From Spirochaetales bacterium Spiro_10 (GTDB lineage Bacteria; Spirochaetota; Spirochaetia; Treponematales; Treponemataceae), in the NCBI GenBank assembly GCA_001604405.1, contig LVBL01000048.1, forward strand, positions 1 through 50,981: 50,981 bases of DNA, given 5' to 3'. Below the pieces are notes generated by a model, which was not told the origin of the DNA, searched no databases, and saw only the letters and a list, made by a program, of their open reading frames with translations. This document shows positions 1 through 6,567 of this stretch, one piece after another. A program made the translations under genes and the position numbers. Within the stretch, counting starts at the first letter, position 1. Each line of letters begins with the position of its first letter.

Positions 1-186
1 GCTCATCAGCACGTAGGGCGTGTAGGAGGTTATGGCCAGAAGGGCCGTCTGCAGCGCCGAGCCCGTTTTCCCGTACAGCCACAGGGTGAGCGCGAAATTC
101 GTCATCGCGCTGCCCAGCTGGGAGAGGCCCTGGGTGCTCCACAATAGATAAAATGTCCGTAATTTCGGTTGAAAAAGGGATTTCAT
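1..186 (-). CDS. MFS transporter, N-terminal part (cut by window edge)
   Basis: The first 62 codons read MKSLFQPKLRTFYLLWSTQG, then a hydrophobic segment that includes GSAMTNFALTLWLYGKTGSA. This is the typical first helix and loop of major facilitator superfamily drug exporters. The GSA...LTLWLYGKTGSA pattern resembles the Mef macrolide-efflux branch, but only the N-terminus is present, so the substrate is unknown. The ATG at 186 is preceded by a good Shine-Dalgarno, AAAGGAGC, at 193-200. The gene reads off the left edge. Upstream lies an unusually structured leader (187-361) with a small ORF and alternative hairpins, so expression is probably controlled at translation or attenuation. Family call is fairly sure; Mef-like assignment is tentative. 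Confidence 0.75.
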   Translation of the reverse strand, partial: MKSLFQPKLRTFYLLWSTQGLSQLGSAMTNFALTLWLYGKTGSALQTALLAITSYTPYVLMS

Positions 187-300
187 AACTTTGCTCCTTT
201 GATCTTTTGAAAGGTCAAACTACGCAAAGTCTGAGGACTGTCATTCCTCCATGCTAGTTCCTCACACTTTGCATGGAGCCGTGTCAATGCACAAAATCAT
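187..300 (-). promoter_or_regulatory. Structured leader of the MFS gene with mutually exclusive hairpins
   Basis: On the minus strand, CTCCATGC (278-271) pairs with GCATGGAG (254-247). Competing with it, GCAAAGTGTGAGGA (272-259) pairs with TCCTCAGACTTTGC (237-224) with one central mismatch. The second arm's ACTTTGC (230-224) is also a perfect complement of GCAAAGT at 194-188, which lies between the MFS Shine-Dalgarno and its ATG. Three segments can therefore pair 1:2 or 2:3, as in leader-peptide attenuators. A possible promoter TTGACA (361-356) lies upstream, with a weak -10 (TATACA, 340-335, spacing only 15). No T-run follows the hairpins, so translational control is more likely than a terminator. 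Pairings are seen directly; the function is inferred. Confidence 0.5.
262..300 (-). CDS. Putative 12-residue leader peptide upstream of the MFS gene
   Basis: ATG at 300 opens the ORF MILCIDTAPCKV, ending in TGA at 264-262. A GGGAAG sequence six bases upstream could serve as a modest ribosome binding site. The last codons and the stop lie inside the 5' arm of the larger alternative hairpin, so a ribosome paused there would alter folding of the leader. The position matches leader peptides of inducible resistance genes such as erm and mef, but the peptide does not match any I can recall. Its existence needs translation evidence. Confidence 0.35.
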   Translation of the reverse strand: MILCIDTAPCKV

Positions 301-414
301 GATGTTCTTCCCGGTACTGCGATTTTCCCCAGTATGTATACCCAAAACGCGGCTGTGTCAAGATCCCGGTAACGCTCGCGCCGTCGCGTCCGGCGCCTTC
401 CGTCCCGTCCTCTT

Positions 415-2610
415 TTACCCCTTGTTCATGACCCTGAGTATCTCGTTGCTGCCGCGGTCGATGTCCCGCATCTTCGCGGAGATCGTCTCGAGCGAGCGGA
501 CCGTGTCCTGCACCGTGGCCCGCAATTGCGCGAACGACGCCGACAGTTCGCCGTTCGACGTCGTAAGCCCGGAAATCTTTTTGTCCACGTCCGTGAGGAA
601 GCCGGTGATCTCGGTGGAGTTCTTGCGCGTAGACTGCGAAAGCTTCCGGACTTCGCCCGCGATGACCGCGAAACCCGCGCCCTGCTTGCCGACGTGCGCC
701 GCCTGGATGCTCGCGTTGATGGCGACCACGTTGATGACCTCGCTGATGTCGTCGATCGCGCTGACGAGCTCCCCGGTTTTTTTCAGCGCCTCGGAAAGCG
801 CCCCGGTGTTTTTCGACATCTCGGAAGCGGCCCGGATGCTCCGCTGATTGAGCTCCTCGAGCTCCCCGATCGCCCGCTGCTGTCCCGCCGCCACCGCCGT
901 GACCGACTGGATGGACTCGAGCATCGGCCGCACGAGCGCCTCGATTTCCCGGTTCCGCTCCTCGAGCCGCTTTTCGGCCGAGGTGACGCGGTCGATGAGG
1001 AGGGCGCCTTCGAGCGCGCTGCTGACCTCGGCGGCGAGCGACTCGTAGAGGACGCCCGCCCGAACCGTCTGCTCGAACACGAGATACCCGATGTTTTCCT
1101 CGCGGTAGAATACCGGCTCCACGATGATCGGTGCCGAGGGGTTCCCGAGATAGGCGACGCCCGGCGGCACGAGGTCGATGGGCGCGAAGGAGGCCTTCGG
1201 GAAGGGTATGTCCTCCCCGTTTTTGAACGCCGCGGCCACGCGCGCGCTCCGCGTGGGATTGAGCGGATCGTCGTAAAGGCAGAGGACGACGCCGTTCATG
1301 CCGAGGCGCGTGAAGCTCGCGCGCATCGCGCCCACGAGCGTTTCCATCTTGAAGCTCGTGATGAGCTCGCGCTCCGCGTTCATGAGAAGCGTGAGTTGCA
1401 TCCGCTCGGCGTTCATTTTGACGAAGACCTGCTGCTGTTCCGCGTCCGAGATCATGGCCTGACAGCGGTGGAGGAGGTTCGCCCGGCCCGTGACGGCGAA
1501 GCGGAGGCGGTTTACGGCGCGGTACCAGCGGCCCGCGCGCGTTCCCGAGAGGATGTCCCGGCGCAACAGCTCGCTCACGGACCTGAGGACGGCCCGCTCG
1601 TCGCACCGCTCGTCCGTGACGCTGGAGACGAGCTCCGCAAGGAGGCCGGCCGAGGCGTCGTCCCGTTCCATGCCGACGAGGGAGAAGACGTCCCGCTCGA
1701 CGGAGTCGGAGGCGCGCGAGAGCGTTTCGGAAAAGGCGTTGACGTTCGCCGAGAGGCAGCCGCAGGACTGCCTGAGGACGCGGACCGCGGGCTCGAGCGT
1801 CTCGAAGGGCAGCGGTTCGCCGCGGACGGAGGCGGCGAGCATGACGAGCGCGCGCTTCGCCTGCGCGTAGATGGGCTGGCTGACCGTGGTGAGGGACGGC
1901 ATGGACATGGAGGCCTCGTCGACGTCGTCGAAGCCGGTGACCGCGACGGTATAGGGCACCGATATGTTCCGCTCCTGCAGGGCGGCTAGGGCGCCGAAGG
2001 CCATGCTGTCGTTCGACGCGACGATGGCCTCGGGCGAGACCTTGAGCTTGTCGAACCAGTACGCGACGGCGTCGGCTCCGGAGGCGGCGTTGAAATCGCC
2101 TACGTAGAGCATCTTCGGGTCCGCCGAGAGGCCGTGGTCGCGCATGGTGTCGAGGAACATCTTCTTGCGCCGTTCCGCGTCGGCGTTTCCCGAAGGTCCG
2201 CTGATGAACGCGATTCTTGTGTAGCCGTGGTCGTCGAGAAGGTGGAGGACCATGTCCCGCATGCCCTGGTCGTTGTCGACGAGGATCCGCGGGACGTCGG
2301 TCCCCGCGGGGCCGACGCTGATGGCGGGCAGCGGATGAAACCGCCTGCAGAAGGAGTCGAAGCGCTCTTTTGCGACCCCGTTCCCGAGCGTGCCGCCGCA
2401 AAAAACGAGGCCGTCGAGGGCGCGCGCGTCGATGAGGTCATAGGCTATGTTTTTGGTTTTTTCGAACGGGTTGAGCGGCGCGTATTCGAGAGCGCCGCCC
2501 ACGTAGATACGGAGCCTGATGTCGAGCTCCGAAGCGGCGTCGCTAACCCCGCGCCAGACGGGTTCCTGATAGATGCCGATCAGGGAATCAAAAACAACTC
2601 CGATAGTCAT
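415..2610 (-). CDS. Cytoplasmic LacI-type ligand-binding domain fused to MCP signalling domain
   Basis: This 731-residue protein starts directly with a LacI/GalR-type periplasmic-binding fold (TIGVVFDSLIGIYQEPVWRG, about residues 1-290, with the typical TGFDDVDEA segment) and has no helix-turn-helix. A helical linker and a GAF-like region (about 430-550) follow. The C-terminus is a chemoreceptor hairpin: AINASIQAAHVGKQGAGFAV, then IAGEVRKLSQST. The tip differs from the common QTNLLALNA and reads VINVVAINA. I see no signal peptide or membrane segment, so it should sense a cytoplasmic ligand (sugar or nucleoside type) and report to CheA. AGGAAGG precedes the ATG at 2610. It is transcribed alone, divergent from yhhN. 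Domain calls are good; ligand and chemotaxis role are inferred. Confidence 0.8.
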   Translation of the reverse strand: MTIGVVFDSLIGIYQEPVWRGVSDAASELDIRLRIYVGGALEYAPLNPFEKTKNIAYDLIDARALDGLVFCGGTLGNGVAKERFDSFCRRFHPLPAISVGPAGTDVPRILVDNDQGMRDMVLHLLDDHGYTRIAFISGPSGNADAERRKKMFLDTMRDHGLSADPKMLYVGDFNAASGADAVAYWFDKLKVSPEAIVASNDSMAFGALAALQERNISVPYTVAVTGFDDVDEASMSMPSLTTVSQPIYAQAKRALVMLAASVRGEPLPFETLEPAVRVLRQSCGCLSANVNAFSETLSRASDSVERDVFSLVGMERDDASAGLLAELVSSVTDERCDERAVLRSVSELLRRDILSGTRAGRWYRAVNRLRFAVTGRANLLHRCQAMISDAEQQQVFVKMNAERMQLTLLMNAERELITSFKMETLVGAMRASFTRLGMNGVVLCLYDDPLNPTRSARVAAAFKNGEDIPFPKASFAPIDLVPPGVAYLGNPSAPIIVEPVFYREENIGYLVFEQTVRAGVLYESLAAEVSSALEGALLIDRVTSAEKRLEERNREIEALVRPMLESIQSVTAVAAGQQRAIGELEELNQRSIRAASEMSKNTGALSEALKKTGELVSAIDDISEVINVVAINASIQAAHVGKQGAGFAVIAGEVRKLSQSTRKNSTEITGFLTDVDKKISGLTTSNGELSASFAQLRATVQDTVRSLETISAKMRDIDRGSNEILRVMNKG

Positions 2611-2662
2611 GCGTAAACCTTCCTAAGAGTACCGCGCGGCGTGCCCCGTCGCGCGTCGCGCC

Positions 2663-2671
2663 ATTGTAGCA
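2663..2671 (-). promoter_or_regulatory. Extended -10 promoter for the LacI-MCP gene
   Basis: The minus strand carries TGCTACAAT, an extended -10 (TGn + TACAAT), about 55 bases before the ATG at 2610. The same nine bases occur upstream of the GGDEF gene at 6531. No convincing -35 is seen, as is usual for extended -10 promoters. Confidence 0.4.
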
Positions 2672-2803
2672 CGAAAACGGGGAAGTATGGAGACAATCTG
2701 ACGTACGCGACCGGGGTGCGACTTGACCGGAGGGCTGCCGCCATAATTTCCACACCATCCCCGGAATCCGGTATACAATAGCCGCAAGGAGAACCTGCGA
2801 GTT

Positions 2804-3487
2804 ATGAAAAAGTGGCTGTCCATCCTGTTTTTCGTCCTGGCTCTCGCGGCCGCGGTCGCGTTTAACGTCTTCAGGCATACGCTTCCGCTCTATCAGGTCG
2901 TGTTGCTCAAGATGATCCCGACGCTCATGATGGCGGCCTGGATCGTCCTGATCAAGGTCGACAAGTACAATATTTTCATATTGATAGGTATCGCGTTTTC
3001 GATGCTCGGGGACGTTTTTATGGAACTGCCCGGGGAGACGTTCTTTCTTGTCGGCATCGGCACGAACACCCTCGGCGTCATTTTCTATACGCTCTACTTT
3101 TACTTTTCCGACCGGAGTCCCGACTGGATACGCCTCGTGCCCGTCGCGATCGTGATGGGCGTCTTCTACATCATCCTCTACGACTATACCGCCGCGCTCG
3201 CCCTGCCCGTGCTCGGCTATTGCGCCATCCATACCCTCTTTCTCTGGCGGTCCTCCGCGCGGTTCGGCGAGGCGCACATCAGCCCCGCCTCCCAGTGGGT
3301 GTGCTTCATCGGCTGCGTATGCGTGACGATCAGCGACTTTTTGCTGAGCCTGACCGTCTTCGGCATCATCCCGAACGAGCCCAAGTTCCAGGTGACGGAC
3401 ATGATCCTCTGGTGGTCGGGCCTCTTCATGCTGACGATCACGGCCGAGATACGCAGGCGGCAACTGCGGAACCGCGCGGCGGCGTAA
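2804..3487 (+). CDS. YhhN/TMEM86 family integral membrane protein
   Basis: A 227-residue, strongly hydrophobic protein with about eight membrane helices. Conserved features of the YhhN family are visible: GIAFSMLGDVFMELPGETFF and, near the end, CVTISDFLLSLTVFG. Eukaryotic relatives (TMEM86) are lysoplasmalogenases that hydrolyse the vinyl-ether bond of lysoplasmalogens; bacterial members are often annotated likewise. Plasmalogens occur in some anaerobes including spirochaetes, so the role is plausible but unproven here. A TATACAAT sequence at 2772-2779 may be its -10. AAGGAG lies 13 bases before the ATG, a rather long spacing. The J-domain gene follows 21 bases downstream and may be co-transcribed. 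Confidence 0.8.
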   Translation: MKKWLSILFFVLALAAAVAFNVFRHTLPLYQVVLLKMIPTLMMAAWIVLIKVDKYNIFILIGIAFSMLGDVFMELPGETFFLVGIGTNTLGVIFYTLYFYFSDRSPDWIRLVPVAIVMGVFYIILYDYTAALALPVLGYCAIHTLFLWRSSARFGEAHISPASQWVCFIGCVCVTISDFLLSLTVFGIIPNEPKFQVTDMILWWSGLFMLTITAEIRRRQLRNRAAA

Positions 3488-3508
3488 GCCGCTTCGCCGG
3501 CGGGTACA

Positions 3509-4102
3509 ATGACCGATTGCCAGGTGTTGGGAATTCCCGAGACGGCCGACGCGGGCGCCGTAAAAGAGGCGTACCGGAAACGCGTCAAGGAACTGCATCC
3601 CGACAGCTCGCCCGACGGCGAGACCGTCCGCAACCACTTCCTCTTCATCGAGGTGTGCAACGCCTACCGGCGGCTTTCCGCCAGGCTTTCCGCCCGGGTT
3701 GCCGGGGGAGACCGTACCGGGGCGATCGGCGGGGACCCGGCGGGCGGGCGTGCGTCCGGCGGGAAGGATCCCGGGTACGAGTTCTACAAGAAGGGCATGG
3801 ACCTTTTCATGCGGATACATCCCTCGGCCTGGACCGATTCCCCCATAAGCCTGAAGCCGCCGCGAAGCGCGGGAGACGACGACGCGCGGTCGCGCGAGCG
3901 GCTGGCGTCGGTGACGCGCCTCTTCCCGAAGGCGTATTATTGCTTCAGCGTCGTCGTGAGCGAGTTCCCGGAGTCCCCCTGGGCCGCGGACGCGCGTCGC
4001 AAGATGGACGAGATCGAGGAACGGTCAAAGCGGTACAGGCGCATTCTCGAGTCGTTCGCGCGCCAGGACGGGACGCCCCGTCAATGCAAGGAGTCAAAAT
4101 GA
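3509..4102 (+). CDS. J-domain (DnaJ-like) protein
   Basis: The 197-residue protein starts with a J-domain: CQVLGIPETADAGAVKEAYR, then the HPD tripeptide at residues 30-32 (LHPDSSPDG), the motif that stimulates the ATPase of DnaK-type chaperones. The J-domain occupies about residues 1-62. There is no Gly/Phe region, zinc-finger domain or substrate-binding domain of classical DnaJ. After a Gly-rich spacer (about 68-92) comes a helical domain of unknown type with ALFPKAYYCF-like helices, and a charged C-terminus. It is therefore a specialised co-chaperone rather than housekeeping DnaJ. It follows yhhN at 21 bases. The client or partner is unknown. Confidence 0.75.
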   Translation: MTDCQVLGIPETADAGAVKEAYRKRVKELHPDSSPDGETVRNHFLFIEVCNAYRRLSARLSARVAGGDRTGAIGGDPAGGRASGGKDPGYEFYKKGMDLFMRIHPSAWTDSPISLKPPRSAGDDDARSRERLASVTRLFPKAYYCFSVVVSEFPESPWAADARRKMDEIEERSKRYRRILESFARQDGTPRQCKESK

Positions 4103-4116
4103 GCGATACGAATCCC

Positions 4117-4144
4117 TTGCCATCGCGCCGATTCGGTATAGAAT
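4117..4144 (+). promoter_or_regulatory. Promoter for the lipoprotein/FGE-like pair
   Basis: TTGCCA (4117-4122), a 16-base spacer and TAGAAT (4139-4144) form a good sigma-70 promoter. It sits about 40 bases before the TTG start chosen for the lipoprotein. An ATG at 4143 overlaps the -10 and so cannot be the real start. Confidence 0.55.
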
Positions 4145-4184
4145 GGTCTCATTCGGCCTTCGTGCCGCGGTTTTGGAGGATAGG

Positions 4185-4616
4185 TTGAGAAACGGAAGAG
4201 GCCTGATGATATTCCTGTGTTGCGCGGCGGTCGCGTGCAAGTCGCCCCCGGTCGTGGAGGCGCCCGTCGCGGCGCCGCCGAAGGTCGAGGAGCCGAAGGC
4301 GTACCATGCCGTCGAGTTCATCTGCGGAAACGCCTCGGCGACGGTCGCGGGGAACCGCATACGGAGCGTCGTGATCGCGCAGGAGCCGGCGACGAGGAAG
4401 AAACTGATCGTCGAGGTCCATCTCGACGAGGAGGGGATGGCGACGCTGAACGCGCTCATCCGGCGGAACCGCGGGAAGGAGCTGTCCATAATCATCCCCG
4501 ACCGGATCGTGCTCGTGGGCCGGATGGACCGGGAGATAGAGGACGGGAAGGTGAGCGTCTCGAGCTATTCGCAGGCGGTCGCCGAGGAAATCAGGGAGTT
4601 GTTGATAAAAGAATGA
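4185..4616 (+). CDS. Small putative lipoprotein
   Basis: I place the start at TTG 4185 because GGAGGA lies just before it and the promoter -10 overlaps the earlier ATG at 4143. The N-terminus then reads LRNGRGLMIFLCCAAVACKS: a short basic region, a hydrophobic stretch and a lipobox-like AVAC with the acylated Cys at residue 18. Mature protein of about 125 residues begins with a Pro/Val/Ala-rich linker (residues 20-40), followed by a compact domain with alternating strands (YHAVEFICGNASATVAGNRI). I do not recognise the domain. It overlaps the FGE-like gene by ATGA, so the two products are probably made together and both are exported. Confidence 0.7.
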   Translation: MRNGRGLMIFLCCAAVACKSPPVVEAPVAAPPKVEEPKAYHAVEFICGNASATVAGNRIRSVVIAQEPATRKKLIVEVHLDEEGMATLNALIRRNRGKELSIIIPDRIVLVGRMDREIEDGKVSVSSYSQAVAEEIRELLIKE

Positions 4617-5551
4617 AAAAAAAAGTCATGTTTGCCGTAGCCTTCGCGGCCGCGTCGCTTGCGGCGATATTCGTCTTGCGCGCGGCGGGACGCGAGCCGA
4701 TCGCCTTCGACGAGGTCCTTGTCGCTGGCGGCATCGCCGTCATCGGGAACGACGCCGATTGCTCGAAGTATGAGGCGACTGTCGGGGACCTATACGTCTC
4801 GGCGCACGAGATTACCTGGGGGGCGATGGCGCGGATCATCAACGCAGCGCTCGATAAAAAATACGTCGAGATCAGGAACGGCAAGATCCTGCCGCGCGTG
4901 GGGCTCTTTCCGCAGTATTACGACGTCATCATCGAGATCGAAAAGAACGCGGATGTCCTGGTCGCCCGTTCCGGCGACGAGGTCGCCTGCCGCGAGGGCG
5001 CGGAGTCGTTGCCCGCGAGCAATATCAGCTGGTACGGGATGGCGCTCTTTTGCAACGCGCTCAGCGAGGCGAACGGCCTCGCGCCGTGCTATGACCTGCA
5101 ATCCTGGGATGTCGTGAAAGGCGCGGACGGATACCGCATGCCGACGTTCGAGGAATGGGAGTACGCGGCGAGGGGCGGCGCGAAGAGCCGGGGATACGCG
5201 TACGCGGGATCGGACGATTCCCTGGAGGTCGGCTGGTTCGCGGAAAACTCGGGCGGCGGGACGCATCCCGTCGGCCGGTTGCCGCCGAACGAGCTCGGCC
5301 TCTATGACATGAGCGGAAACGTGCACGAGTTCTGCACCGAGACCTTCAAGCCGGTCATCACCTCGGCGCGGACGAAGGGGTCCGCGCTCCAGACGAGCAA
5401 CCGCATCTGGCGCGGCGGGTCGTATGCCTCCGACACCGTCGGCACGTACTATTTCAGGCAGAACATCAACAACCCCGAATACTATTTCCCGTTCCCCGAC
5501 GTCGGGCTGCGCACCGTGCGCGCCGCCGGCGGACGGAAGCGGCGTGAATAG
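4613..5551 (+). CDS. Exported FGE-sulfatase (SUMF1-like) domain protein
   Basis: The start is ATG 4613, overlapping the lipoprotein stop. The first 25 residues (MKKKVMFAVAFAAASLAAIF) form a signal peptide or membrane anchor. The rest (about residues 35-305) is a formylglycine-generating-enzyme fold: SAHEITWGAMARIINAA, GYRMPTFEEWEYAARGG, LGLYDMSGNVHEFCTETF and IWRGGSYASD, ending in GLRTVRAA. True sulfatase-modifying enzymes carry a Cys pair near the GGSW/RYR end. Here that region reads DTVGTYYFRQNINNPEYYF without cysteines, so sulfatase activation is unlikely. In bacteria such domains often serve as binding or scaffold modules. It forms a two-gene unit with the lipoprotein. Confidence 0.8.
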   Translation: MKKKVMFAVAFAAASLAAIFVLRAAGREPIAFDEVLVAGGIAVIGNDADCSKYEATVGDLYVSAHEITWGAMARIINAALDKKYVEIRNGKILPRVGLFPQYYDVIIEIEKNADVLVARSGDEVACREGAESLPASNISWYGMALFCNALSEANGLAPCYDLQSWDVVKGADGYRMPTFEEWEYAARGGAKSRGYAYAGSDDSLEVGWFAENSGGGTHPVGRLPPNELGLYDMSGNVHEFCTETFKPVITSARTKGSALQTSNRIWRGGSYASDTVGTYYFRQNINNPEYYFPFPDVGLRTVRAAGGRKRRE

Positions 5552-5581
5552 CGTCGCGGAGTCCACGTACGGGAGGAACGC

Positions 5582-6397
5582 ATGACGCCGACATTCGATC
5601 TCTATCAGCGAAGCGCGGATTTTCTCTGGACCGATCGTCATATCGCGCGGCAGATGCTCGCGTTCCATCTTGATCCGGCGAACGACGCGGCTTCCCGGAA
5701 CGAACGGACGATTGACGACACCGTCGGGTGGATACATGAGTCGATTCCGGCCGGCTCGTCCGTCCTCGATCTCGGCTGCGGTCCCGGCCTGTACGCCGAA
5801 CGGCTCGCGCGGCTGGGCCATTCGGTGACGGGAATCGACATCTCGCGCAACTCGATTTCCTACGCGAAGCGCTCTGCACGGAAGCTGGGCCTGGACATCC
5901 GGTACCGGGCCGGCAGTTACCTTCGGGATCTCGGGTGCGGCGCGCAGGACGTCGCGATATGCGTGTACTGCGATTTCGGCGCGCTGACGCCCGGGGAGCA
6001 GGCCGCATTCCTGCGTAACGTCTCACGGACGCTGAAGCCCGGCGGGACGCTCGTGTTTGACGTCTTTACCGAGGCGTTGAGCGCCGCCAAAACCCCGTCG
6101 AAGGGATGGGAGTACTGCGAGTCAGGCGGTTTTTGGTCGGCACGGCCGCACTACGTCCTGCACGAGTGCAGGCATTTCGCGGAGGCGAAGGCCTGGGGAA
6201 CGCGGAACGTCATCATCGACTCGCGCGGCTCGCGCGAGTTCATCACCTGGGATACCATGTATACCGAGGAGCGCGTCGCGGCCCAGCTTGCGGAACACGG
6301 CTTCGCCGTCGAGGAGATCAAGCGGGACCTGATCCGGAAAAATTCGTTTACGAGCGAGGACGTCCTGTTCGTGAGGGCGCGTGCCGGAGCGCGGTGA
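5582..6397 (+). CDS. Class I SAM-dependent methyltransferase
   Basis: A 271-residue protein with a Rossmann methyltransferase fold. Motif I, VLDLGCGPGLYAERLA, lies at residues 61-76; the acidic residue binding the ribose is in TGIDISRNS; motif IV-like VAICVYCDFGALTPGEQ and the post-motif RTLKPGGTLVFDVF follow. GGGAGGAA precedes the ATG at 5582. The length and the N-terminal extension (YQRSADFLWTDRHIARQML) match many small-molecule methyltransferases of spirochaetes and clostridia. The substrate cannot be told. It follows the FGE-like gene by 30 bases on the same strand and may be in the same transcript. Confidence 0.85.
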   Translation: MTPTFDLYQRSADFLWTDRHIARQMLAFHLDPANDAASRNERTIDDTVGWIHESIPAGSSVLDLGCGPGLYAERLARLGHSVTGIDISRNSISYAKRSARKLGLDIRYRAGSYLRDLGCGAQDVAICVYCDFGALTPGEQAAFLRNVSRTLKPGGTLVFDVFTEALSAAKTPSKGWEYCESGGFWSARPHYVLHECRHFAEAKAWGTRNVIIDSRGSREFITWDTMYTEERVAAQLAEHGFAVEEIKRDLIRKNSFTSEDVLFVRARAGAR

Positions 6398-6413
6398 GTT
6401 AAGGTTGACGTAA

Positions 6414-6474
6414 GAGTGCGCGCGGCAACGACCCTCGCATGAGGGAGCTCCGAACGTGCGAGTGCGCGCGGCAA
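6414..6474. repeat. Pair of 15-bp direct repeats
   Basis: GAGTGCGCGCGGCAA occurs at 6414-6428 and again at 6460-6474, 46 bases apart. Between them lies CCCTC-GCAT-GAGGG, a small hairpin. The block sits between the methyltransferase stop and the GGDEF promoter. It might be a binding site or a remnant of duplication; there is no T-run, so it is not a clear terminator. Confidence 0.5.
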
Positions 6475-6530
6475 GGCGCGTTCTGCTTCGGCCCCGTTTT
6501 CTTTTTTCCCCGTCGGCGCGCCGCATTGTG

Positions 6531-6539
6531 TGCTACAAT
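6531..6539 (+). promoter_or_regulatory. Extended -10 promoter for the GGDEF gene
   Basis: TGCTACAAT, an extended -10, lies 28 bases before the ATG at 6568, leaving a leader of about 20 bases that carries the GGAGGAA ribosome binding site. The same element precedes the LacI-MCP gene. Confidence 0.5.
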
Positions 6540-6567
6540 GGAGGACGCGTAGCCGGAGGAAGCTTCG

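Noticed and set aside
526-1989. Long plus-strand ORF opposite the LacI-MCP gene
   Set aside because: Arg/Glu-rich antisense shadow typical of GC-rich coding DNA; the minus frame has clear domains.
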